The notes beneath the pieces are model-generated. The model saw nothing but the letters and a program-made list of their open reading frames with translations. It had not been told where the DNA came from and searched no databases. Below, one piece after another: positions 1-5,295 of a stretch of 14,260 bases of DNA; within the stretch, counting starts at the first letter, position 1; every line of letters begins with the position of its first letter. The position numbers were made by a program, and so were the translations under genes. This DNA comes from Luteococcus sp043424415 (lineage in GTDB: Bacteria; Actinomycetota; Actinomycetes; Propionibacteriales; Propionibacteriaceae), in NCBI RefSeq assembly GCF_043424415.1, contig NZ_JBHWOO010000155.1:1-14260 (forward strand). The letters are read 5' to 3'.

Positions 1-1
1 C

Positions 2-430
2 GGGGGAGTGGTGGCCGGCATGATGTCGGCAGCCCAAACCTCCATCAACGGCCGGCTCGGCGTGCTCGTCGACTCGCCACGCGCTTCGGCACTCGTCTCC
101 TTCTGCATCGGCACCCTCGCCCTGGTGCTGCTCAACCTGGCCCTGAGCTCCCGCCCGAAGCTGGAGGTCCCGGCCGGGGAGCGCGGCAATCCCTGGTGGA
201 TGTGGACCGGCGGCCTGCTGGGAGCCCTCTACGTCGCGGTCAATGCGACCCTGGCTCCCACGATCGGCACCGGGATGACGATCGTGCTCAGCCTGCTCGG
301 CATGACCTTGGCCTCCGTGGTGGTCGACCGCTTCGGACTCCTGCACAACCCGCCCCGCCCGGTGGGGCCGATCCGGCTGGTGGGACTGCTCGTGCTCGTC
401 GCCGGGGTGGCGATGATTCGCTTGTTGTGA
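2..430 (+). CDS. YdcZ-type DMT family membrane protein (5'-partial at window edge)
   Basis: This is the C-terminal part, or nearly all, of a small hydrophobic protein of the DMT_YdcZ (formerly DUF606) family within the drug/metabolite transporter superfamily. The visible 142 codons begin with the signature around AAQTSINGRLG, which in this family follows the first transmembrane helix. Hydrophobic helices follow at about residues 24-45, 62-82, 87-105 and 120-140, counting from the GTG at 8. The reading frame is open to the left edge, so the first helix and true start lie outside the window. The GTG at 8 is only the first possible start codon seen. Many actinobacterial relatives have two such repeats (about 300 residues), so this could be the second half of a longer protein. 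Substrate is unknown; the family is annotated as transporters mostly without biochemical proof. It converges on zupT. Confidence 0.75.
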   Translation, partial: GGVVAGMMSAAQTSINGRLGVLVDSPRASALVSFCIGTLALVLLNLALSSRPKLEVPAGERGNPWWMWTGGLLGALYVAVNATLAPTIGTGMTIVLSLLGMTLASVVVDRFGLLHNPPRPVGPIRLVGLLVLVAGVAMIRLL

Positions 431-446
431 GCCGAAGCCCAGAATG

Positions 447-463
447 CGGGTGCGCCATGCCCG
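447..463. terminator. Weak hairpin between convergent genes
   Basis: CGGG and CCCG arms (447-450 and 460-463) with two inner G-T wobbles form a short stem around a small loop between the stop codons of the DMT gene and zupT. It is the only hairpin I see in this 49-base convergent gap. It is weak and lacks a T-tract, so its role as a bidirectional terminator is tentative. Confidence 0.25.
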
Positions 464-479
464 ACAGCCCGGCACACTT

Positions 480-1277
480 TCAGGCCATCAATTGCAGTGA
501 GATGGCCATGACCGCCATCCCCGCCACCAGCCCGTAGACGGCCGCATGGTGCTCGCCGAACTTCTCGGCGGTCGGCAGCAGTTCGTCGAGGCTGACGAAG
601 ACCATCACCCCGGCCACGGTGCACAGGCTCAGCCCAATCATCTCGGGCGAGATCCAGGAGCGGAGGGTGAAGTAGAGCAGGGCGGCCCCCAGCGGTTCGG
701 CCAGGCCCGATCCGAGGGCATAGGCGAAGGCGAGCCGGCGCGAGCCCGTCGCCGCGAGGATCGGCAGGGCGACGGCGATCCCCTCGGGGATGTTGTGGAT
801 GGCGATGGCCACGGCGATCGGGACCGCGGCGCGCAGGTCCTCCAGGCCGGTGACCAGGGTGGCGAAGCCCTCGGGCATGTTGTGCAGGGTGAGGATGGCG
901 GCGGTGATCAGCCCGGTGCGCATCAGGGCCTGGGCGCGGAGCTCGTTGGCGCCGCTCGGTTCCTCGTCCGACGGCTCGTGCGGGTTCAGCGGTGCGGGGA
1001 CCAGCCGGTCGATCGCCATCACCACCGCGATCCCGGCGAAGAAGGCGCCCAGTGCGAGCCACTGACCGCCGTGGCCCTCGAGGCTGCGGGAACCAGTGGG
1101 AAGCAGTTCCATGAAGGAGACGTAGAGCATCACCCCTGCCGACAGCCCCAGGCCCGAGGCGAGCAGACGGTGCGAGGGGGAGCGGCGAGTGATGACGACC
1201 AGTCCGCCCAGGGCCGTCGCCAGTCCGGCCAGGATGGTCAGCAGGAAGGCTGCCTGGGTGGTGTCGAGAGCTCCCAT
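480..1277 (-). CDS. zupT: ZIP family metal transporter, ZupT-like
   Basis: Inner-membrane importer of divalent metals (zinc, with manganese, iron or others possible) of the ZIP family. The 265-residue length suits ZupT-type members with eight helices. Both metal-site signatures are present: HNMPEG at 132-137 (helix IV) and HNIPEG at 161-166 (helix V), followed by GLAEPLGA at about 191-198. The hydrophilic loop between helices III and IV (about 95-115) is rich in acidic residues and carries one His, as expected for the cytosolic variable loop. The ATG is preceded by the -10-like box TAGGAT exactly 6 bases upstream and no Shine-Dalgarno, suggesting a leaderless mRNA. It is divergent from the short-chain dehydrogenase gene across a 104-base gap. 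Metal preference cannot be read from the sequence. The family call is secure. Confidence 0.93.
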   Translation of the reverse strand: MGALDTTQAAFLLTILAGLATALGGLVVITRRSPSHRLLASGLGLSAGVMLYVSFMELLPTGSRSLEGHGGQWLALGAFFAGIAVVMAIDRLVPAPLNPHEPSDEEPSGANELRAQALMRTGLITAAILTLHNMPEGFATLVTGLEDLRAAVPIAVAIAIHNIPEGIAVALPILAATGSRRLAFAYALGSGLAEPLGAALLYFTLRSWISPEMIGLSLCTVAGVMVFVSLDELLPTAEKFGEHHAAVYGLVAGMAVMAISLQLMA

Positions 1278-1311
1278 GGCGGGATCCTAGTCAGGACTGC
1301 CTGGGTGGTGT
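1250..1311. repeat. 15-bp direct repeat flanking the zupT start
   Basis: CTGCCTGGGTGGTGT occurs exactly at 1250-1264 and again at 1297-1311, 47 bases apart. The first copy lies inside codons 5-9 of zupT. The second lies upstream of its predicted -10 box, over the -35/spacer region. It may be a paired binding site or a small duplication; which cannot be decided here. Confidence 0.6.
1284..1289 (-). promoter_or_regulatory. Predicted -10 box of zupT (leaderless)
   Basis: On the minus strand TAGGAT is followed by six bases and then the ATG of zupT. This spacing would place the transcription start at or within a base of the A of ATG. I see no good -35 element at the usual distance. Confidence 0.55.
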
Positions 1312-1369
1312 GGACCGCAAAGCCTTACGCCGACGAAGAACGAGGGCCACGCCCGGCGCTGTGCGGCCC

Positions 1370-1375
1370 TAGCGT
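1370..1375 (+). promoter_or_regulatory. Predicted -10 box of the SDR gene (leaderless)
   Basis: TAGCGT is followed by six bases (GGTTGC) and the ATG at 1382. There is no Shine-Dalgarno-like sequence in front of the ATG, so a leaderless transcript is the simplest reading. No clear -35 box is visible. Confidence 0.5.
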
Positions 1376-1381
1376 GGTTGC

Positions 1382-2251
1382 ATGGACATCGACACTTCCC
1401 GCATGGACTCCATCCCCGCCCAGCAGCAGCAGTGGCCCGGCCTCACGACCCTGCTCGATCCGCCCGCCGACCACGGCGAGACCAGCTACATCGGCCGCGG
1501 ACGACTCGAGGGCAAGAAGGCCCTGATCACCGGCGCAGACTCCGGCATCGGACGGGCCACCGCCATCGCCTTCGCCCGCGAGGGCGCCGACGTGGCCATC
1601 GGCTACCTGGAGGCCGAGCAGTCCGACGCCGACCAGGTCAAGCAGCTCATCGAGGCCGAGGGGCGCACCGCCGTGCTGGTGCCCAAGGACCTTCGCACCA
1701 AGCAGGCCAACCAGGAACTGGTCGAGGCCGCCGTGCAGGGCCTCGGAGGGCTGGACATCGTCGTGGCCAATGCCGGCTACCACTGGGGACGCACCGAGGG
1801 CCTGGCCGAGATCGGCGAGGACGAGATGCGCCAGGCCGTCGAAACCAACCTGTACGGCACCGTCTGGCTCTGCCAGGCCGCGCTGCCGCACCTCGGCAGT
1901 GGATCGGCGATCGTCATCACCACCTCGGTGCAGGCCTATGACCCGTCCGAGAGCCTGATGGACTATGCCGCCACCAAGGCGGCCCTGAACAACCTCACCG
2001 TTTCGATGGCCGCCGACCTGGGCCCGAAGGGAATTCGGGTCAATGCCGTGGCTCCCGGGCCGATCTGGACGCCGCTGCAGCCGGCCACCAAGACCGAGGA
2101 GAGCGTCGAGGGCTGTGGCGCCGACACGCCCCTGGGCAGGGCCGGGCACCCGATCGAGGTGGCCACCGCCTATGTCTACCTGGCCAGCGACGAGGCCAGC
2201 TATGTCTCTGGTAGCGTGCTGGGCGTGACTGGCGGCAAGCCCGTCTTCTGA
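1382..2251 (+). CDS. SDR family NAD(P)-dependent oxidoreductase (YhdF/YghA-like)
   Basis: A classical-fold short-chain dehydrogenase of 289 residues, slightly longer than the usual 250 because of an N-terminal arm of about 40 residues ending in GRGRLEGKKALITG. Visible motifs are the cofactor loop GADSGIG (51-57), NAG at 130-132, N156, catalytic S182, Y195 and K199 in YAATK, and the PGPIWTPL segment after strand beta-6. The arm together with the late ADTPLGRAGHP and GSVLGVTGG segments matches the YhdF/YghA group (the general-stress-protein-39 type). The substrate is not known. The start is chosen because the ATG lies 6 bases after a TAGCGT box. The downstream AcuI-like reductase begins 43 bases later with its own strong ribosome site, so the two are probably one operon. 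The family call is firm; the reaction is unassigned. Confidence 0.93.
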   Translation: MDIDTSRMDSIPAQQQQWPGLTTLLDPPADHGETSYIGRGRLEGKKALITGADSGIGRATAIAFAREGADVAIGYLEAEQSDADQVKQLIEAEGRTAVLVPKDLRTKQANQELVEAAVQGLGGLDIVVANAGYHWGRTEGLAEIGEDEMRQAVETNLYGTVWLCQAALPHLGSGSAIVITTSVQAYDPSESLMDYAATKAALNNLTVSMAADLGPKGIRVNAVAPGPIWTPLQPATKTEESVEGCGADTPLGRAGHPIEVATAYVYLASDEASYVSGSVLGVTGGKPVF

Positions 2252-2294
2252 GCCAGCCGCCACGCCAGGCCCACTGCGCACACCAGGAGGAGAC

Positions 2295-3302
2295 GTGGAG
2301 AAGTTCACCGGATGGATCGTCCGCAAGGACGGGGCGACGGCCACCGCCGCCCTGGAGTCGCTCGACATCGCCCTGCTCGACGAGGCCCCCGAGGGGGCCG
2401 ACGAGCTCGACGTGCGGGTGCTCCACTCCAGCCTGAACTACAAGGACGCGCTGGTGCTGCACGGGCGCCCCGGTGTGGTGCGCCGCCACCCGCTGGTGGC
2501 AGGCATCGACCTGGTCGGCGAGGTGGTGGCCAGCCGCGACGACTCCTTCACGGCCGGCGACGTCGTGGTCCTCAACGGGGCGGGGCTCTCCGAGACCCTG
2601 CACGGCGGCCTGGCGACGCGCGCCCGGATCGGGGGCCGCGACGCCGTCGCCGTGCCCGATGCCTTCACCCCCAGCCAGGCGGCCGCCATCGGCACTGCCG
2701 GCCTGACCGCAGCCCTGAGCATCCTGGCGCTCATCGATGCCGGCATCACGCCCGACGACGGCCCCGTCCTGGTCACCGGCACCGGCGGCGGGGTCGGCTC
2801 GGTCGCGGTCTCGATGCTCGCCGCCCTCGGCCACGAGGTCCACGCCGTGACCGGTCGGCCCGACGAGTTGGGCGAGCAGCTGCGCGCCCGCGGAGCGGTC
2901 GAAGTGGTCGCCCGTGCCGAACTCGACCAGCCCGGCCGGCCGCTGGCACGCCAGCGCTGGGCCGCCGCGGTGGATGCGGTCGGTGGCCACGTGCTCGTCA
3001 ACGCCCTGGCCGGGCTGTACGACGGGGGAGTGGCCACCTGCTGCGGCAATGCCGCCGGGCTCGACCTGCCGGCCAACATCGCCCCCTTCATCCTGCGCGG
3101 CGTCAGCCTGCTCGGCATCGACTCGGTGCGTATCGACCCCGAGCTGCGGGCCCGCGCCTGGCAGCTGCTGGCACAGCATCTCGACGGGGCCCAGCTCGAC
3201 CAGATGACCCGCACCGTCGCGCTGGCCGAGGCCCAGGAGACGGCCCGGAAGCTGCTCGAGGGGCGCGGCACCGGCCGCACGGTGGTCGACTGCCAGGCAT
3301 GA
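2295..3302 (+). CDS. acuI: AcuI/YhdH-family quinone-oxidoreductase-like reductase (putative NADPH-dependent acrylyl-CoA reductase)
   Basis: A zinc-free medium-chain dehydrogenase/reductase of 335 residues, normal for the YhdH/AcuI branch. Signatures in order are SSLNYKDALVLHGRPGVVRRHPL (split here as NYKD at 48-51 and GRPGVV at 58-62), PLVAGIDLVG at 66-75, AIGTAGLTAA (131-140), the Rossmann loop TGTGGGVGS (161-169), the NADPH-phosphate motif TGRP (186-189), and RGVSLLGIDSV (268-278), which is typical of this branch. Characterised AcuI enzymes reduce acrylyl-CoA to propionyl-CoA with NADPH. The exact substrate here is inferred. The GTG start at 2295 is supported by AGGAGG at 2285-2290. It follows the SDR gene closely and likely shares its transcript. 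The symbol is a family-level assignment. Confidence 0.87.
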   Translation: MEKFTGWIVRKDGATATAALESLDIALLDEAPEGADELDVRVLHSSLNYKDALVLHGRPGVVRRHPLVAGIDLVGEVVASRDDSFTAGDVVVLNGAGLSETLHGGLATRARIGGRDAVAVPDAFTPSQAAAIGTAGLTAALSILALIDAGITPDDGPVLVTGTGGGVGSVAVSMLAALGHEVHAVTGRPDELGEQLRARGAVEVVARAELDQPGRPLARQRWAAAVDAVGGHVLVNALAGLYDGGVATCCGNAAGLDLPANIAPFILRGVSLLGIDSVRIDPELRARAWQLLAQHLDGAQLDQMTRTVALAEAQETARKLLEGRGTGRTVVDCQA

Positions 3303-3362
3303 GCAGCTGCCCGCCCAGAAGTGTCGAGGGCCAGTGCTTTCGCGCACCGGCCGAGGATCGGC

Positions 3363-3368
3363 TAGTAT
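3363..3368 (+). promoter_or_regulatory. Predicted -10 box of the tRNA-Gly gene
   Basis: TAGTAT lies 23 bases before the mature tRNA. Initiation about 7 bases downstream would start the transcript at the GCCTGC arm of a small hairpin at 3375-3389. The -35 element is not clear; TTTCGC at 3338-3343 is a poor candidate. Confidence 0.55.
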
Positions 3369-3374
3369 TGCGGG

Positions 3375-3389
3375 GCCTGCCCAGCAGGC
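3375..3389 (+). other. Hairpin in the tRNA 5' leader
   Basis: GCCTGC, loop CCA, GCAGGC make a perfect 6-bp stem ending two bases before the mature tRNA 5' end. With the promoter at 3363, the primary transcript would begin with this stem. It might protect the leader or influence RNase P processing; function is inferred. Confidence 0.55.
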
Positions 3390-3391
3390 GC

Positions 3392-3465
3392 GCGGATGTA
3401 GCTCAATGGTAGAGCCCTAGTCTTCCAAACTAGCTACGCGGGTTCGATTCCCGTCATCCGCTCCA
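3392..3465 (+). tRNA. tRNA-Gly (anticodon TCC)
   Basis: A complete cloverleaf is visible. The acceptor stem is GCGGATG paired with CATCCGC. The D arm is GCTC/GAGC, and the anticodon stem is CTAGT/ACTAG around the loop CTTCCAA, giving anticodon TCC that reads GGA. The T arm is GCGGG/CCCGT around TTCGATT. The discriminator base is T at 3462 and the CCA end (3463-3465) is encoded. It stands alone with its own promoter-like box and is followed at once by a strong terminator hairpin, so it is likely a single-gene unit. I saw no copy of its 3' end elsewhere in the window, so there is no sign of an integrated element here. Confidence 0.97.
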
Positions 3466-3473
3466 GCACCGGT

Positions 3474-3497
3474 GGCCCCCGTCCAAGGACGGGGGCC
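3474..3497 (+). terminator. Terminator hairpin after tRNA-Gly
   Basis: GGCCCCCGTCC and GGACGGGGGCC form a perfect 11-bp inverted repeat with AA at its centre (effectively a 9-bp stem with a CCAAGG loop). It starts 8 bases after the CCA end. No T-run follows, as is usual for actinobacterial terminators of this kind. Confidence 0.8.
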
Positions 3498-3564
3498 GCC
3501 GTCATTCCAAGGGCATGCCACCAATGATCGCTGCCGGCAGGCAGACGTCCTGACCGGCCAGTCG

Positions 3565-3594
3565 TTGGCCGTGGCGCCCACGGGTCGCTAGCAT
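3565..3594 (+). promoter_or_regulatory. Predicted tig promoter with an internal palindrome
   Basis: TTGGCC (3565-3570) and TAGCAT (3589-3594) are spaced 18 bases apart and fit a housekeeping-sigma promoter, giving a leader of about 65 bases before tig. The spacer contains CCGTGG-CGC-CCACGG (3569-3583), a 6-bp inverted repeat with a 3-base centre that overlaps the end of the -35 box and could be an operator. Confidence 0.5.
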
Positions 3595-3665
3595 GGATCG
3601 GGTCTGCGTGCGAGCGCCCATGCATTGCGCGCGTCCAACCAATCTGACGACGATCAGGAGAACCT

Positions 3666-5153
3666 GTGCCCAGCACTGTTGAGCAGCTCAGCCCGTCCCG
3701 GGTGAAGCTCACGATTGACATGCCCTTCGAGGAACTGAAGCCGAGCCTGGACAATGCCTACAAGGAGATCGCCCAGCAGGTGCAGATCCCCGGCTTCCGC
3801 AAGGGCAAGGTTCCCGCGGCCATCATCGACCAGCGCTACGGGCGCGGCATGGTGCTGCAGGAGGCCATCAACGACGCACTTCCCAACGCCTACGGCCAGG
3901 CCGTCGTCGAGCACAAGCTGACCCCGCTGGGCCAGCCCGAGATCGACGTCACCAACCTCGAGGACGGCAAGAACGTCCAGTTCACCGCCGAGGTCGACGT
4001 GCGTCCCGAGTTCGACCTGCCCGACTTCTCGACCATTCAGGTCGAGGTCGACGACACCGAGGTCAAGGACTCCGACCTCGAGGAGCGCATCGACATGCTG
4101 CGCCAGCGCTTCGCCACGAACAACGACGTGGAGCGCGCCGCCAAGGATGGCGACGTCGTGACCGTCGACCTGGAGGGCTCGCAGAACGGCGAGGTCCTCG
4201 AGGACGCCACCGCCGAGGGGATCCAGTACAAGCTGGGCTCGGGCGGCATGCTCGAGGGCATGGACGAGGCCATCATCGGGCTCAAGGCCGGCGAGAGCAA
4301 GACCTTCACCTCGAAGCTGTTGGGCGGCGCCCATCGCGACGAGGACGCCGACATCAAGGTCACCGTCACCAAGGTGCAGGAGCAGGAGCTGCCCGAGATC
4401 GACGACGAGTTCGCCCAGATGGTCAGCCAGTTCGACACCGCCGAGGAGATGCGTGCCGACCTGATGGAGTCCATCGTGCGCATGGCCCGCCTCGAGCAGG
4501 CTTCCGATGCCCGCGACAAGGTCCTCGAGGCCGTCATCGCCAAGACCGACTTCGAGCTTCCGCAGTCCCTGGTCGAGGCCGAGGTGAACGCCCGCAAGCA
4601 GCAGGTCACCCAGCAGCTGGCCGCCGCCGGCCTGAGCGTCGAGCAGTACCTCAAGGACGCCGAGGACGAGACCGCCGAGACCGAGGACGAGTTCTGGGCC
4701 GAGATCGAGAAGCGTTCCATGGACGCCCTGCGTGCCCAGATCGTGCTCGACAAGATGGCCGACGACAACGAGTACGAGGTGGGTCAGGAAGAGCTGACCC
4801 AGATGATCTTCTCCAAGGCGCAGCAGAACGGCACCTCGCCCGAGCAGGAGATCCAGCACATGCAGGAGCACAACCACCTGCCCGAGTGGATGCAGGAGGT
4901 GCGTCGCTCCAAGGCCCTGGCCGAGATGGTGAGCGGTGCCTCCATCTCCGACGCCAGCGGCCGCACCATCGACCTGTCCAAGCTCGGCCCGGACGGTTCG
5001 CTGGCCGAGTCCGATGAAGACGAGGACGAGGCTGCCGAGAAGGCTCCGGCCAAGAAGACGGCTGCGAAGAAGGCCCCGGCCAAGAAGACCGCCGCCAAGA
5101 AGACCGCCGCCAAGAAGACCGCGGCTGCCGAGCCCAAGGCCGACGAGGCCTGA
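3666..5153 (+). CDS. tig: Trigger factor, ribosome-associated chaperone
   Basis: Trigger factor binds at the ribosomal exit tunnel through its N-terminal domain and holds nascent chains. The ribosome-docking signature GFRKGKVP is at 43-50. The FKBP-type prolyl isomerase domain covers about 155-245, with DGDVVTVDLEG (161-171) and LEGMDEAIIGLKAGE (196-210). The C-terminal substrate-binding arms run to about residue 430. The 495-residue length exceeds the 430-450 typical of the family because of a tail: an acidic cluster SDEDEDE (449-455), then a repetitive Lys/Ala/Pro/Thr segment to the end. The GTG start at 3666 is supported by AGGAG at 3656-3660, 5 bases upstream. It is the first gene of the quality-control cluster, but hairpins follow it, so co-transcription with downstream genes is doubtful. 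Confidence 0.98.
   Translation: MPSTVEQLSPSRVKLTIDMPFEELKPSLDNAYKEIAQQVQIPGFRKGKVPAAIIDQRYGRGMVLQEAINDALPNAYGQAVVEHKLTPLGQPEIDVTNLEDGKNVQFTAEVDVRPEFDLPDFSTIQVEVDDTEVKDSDLEERIDMLRQRFATNNDVERAAKDGDVVTVDLEGSQNGEVLEDATAEGIQYKLGSGGMLEGMDEAIIGLKAGESKTFTSKLLGGAHRDEDADIKVTVTKVQEQELPEIDDEFAQMVSQFDTAEEMRADLMESIVRMARLEQASDARDKVLEAVIAKTDFELPQSLVEAEVNARKQQVTQQLAAAGLSVEQYLKDAEDETAETEDEFWAEIEKRSMDALRAQIVLDKMADDNEYEVGQEELTQMIFSKAQQNGTSPEQEIQHMQEHNHLPEWMQEVRRSKALAEMVSGASISDASGRTIDLSKLGPDGSLAESDEDEDEAAEKAPAKKTAAKKAPAKKTAAKKTAAKKTAAAEPKADEA
5052..5126 (+). repeat. In-frame 15-bp repeats in the tig 3' end (KKTAA units)
   Basis: The codons for the trigger factor tail are built from near-identical 15-base units AAGAAGACCGCCGCC. 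Three consecutive copies lie at 5082-5096, 5097-5111 and 5112-5126 (the last slightly diverged), preceded by related KKTAA and KKAPA units from 5052. Unit number could vary between strains by slippage. Confidence 0.8.
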
Positions 5154-5173
5154 GTTCTGCCCGTAGTCGGGTC

Positions 5174-5187
5174 GGCCTGACCAGGCC
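5174..5187 (+). terminator. Small hairpin downstream of tig
   Basis: GGCCT-GACC-AGGCC is a compact perfect stem 21 bases after the tig stop. It may act with the larger inverted repeat that follows as a tandem terminator. On its own it is short and lacks a T-run. Confidence 0.4.
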
Positions 5188-5203
5188 ACGGCCCATGCAG
5201 CCC

Positions 5204-5209
5204 TAGACT
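5204..5209 (+). promoter_or_regulatory. Predicted -10 box of the AI-2E family gene
   Basis: TAGACT overlaps the first bases of the inverted repeat at 5206-5240. Initiation about 7 bases downstream would start the mRNA at the inner CGCACC arm, giving a leader of about 80 bases. No good -35 is seen at the normal distance; CTGACC at 5177-5182 is too far upstream. Confidence 0.4.
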
Positions 5210-5240
5210 GGGCGTCGCACCATCGGTGCGGCGCCCAGTC
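5206..5240 (+). terminator. Long inverted repeat between tig and the AI-2E gene
   Basis: GACTGGGCG and CGCCCAGTC (9 bp) enclose a T-G wobble and then CGCACC/GGTGCG (6 bp) around the loop ATC. The result is a nearly perfect 16-bp stem. Read from tig it is a strong terminator candidate 52 bases after the stop codon. It also overlaps a TAGACT promoter-like box, so it may instead or additionally be an operator or a 5'-leader hairpin for the next gene. Confidence 0.65.
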
Positions 5241-5284
5241 GGCATTCGTGCCCCGACAGGCACATTCCATCCCTCCAGTCATGC

Positions 5285-5289
5285 AGGAG
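5285..5289 (+). promoter_or_regulatory. Ribosome binding site that decides the AI-2E gene start
   Basis: AGGAG lies 6 bases before the GTG at 5296. The in-frame upstream candidates, GTG at 5248 and ATG at 5281, have no such site at a proper distance, so 5296 is preferred. Confidence 0.65.
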
Positions 5290-5295
5290 TCAGCA

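Noticed and set aside
546..1526. 326-codon plus-strand open frame over zupT
   Set aside because: It is antisense to zupT with its two HN(M/I)PEG motifs, and it runs into the SDR gene in another frame.
2040..3347. 435-codon minus-strand open frame over the SDR and AcuI-like genes
   Set aside because: The opposite strand holds two proteins with clear family motifs. The minus product has no recognisable domain and a Gly/Ala/Arg-rich composition.
3392..3465. tRNA-Gly as an attachment site for an integrated element
   Set aside because: No integrase gene and no second copy of the tRNA 3' end were seen in the window, and the downstream gene is conserved tig.
3434..3754. 106-codon minus-strand open frame covering part of the tRNA and the tig start
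   Set aside because: It overlaps a complete tRNA gene, its terminator and the tig ribosome site, so it cannot be a real gene as drawn.
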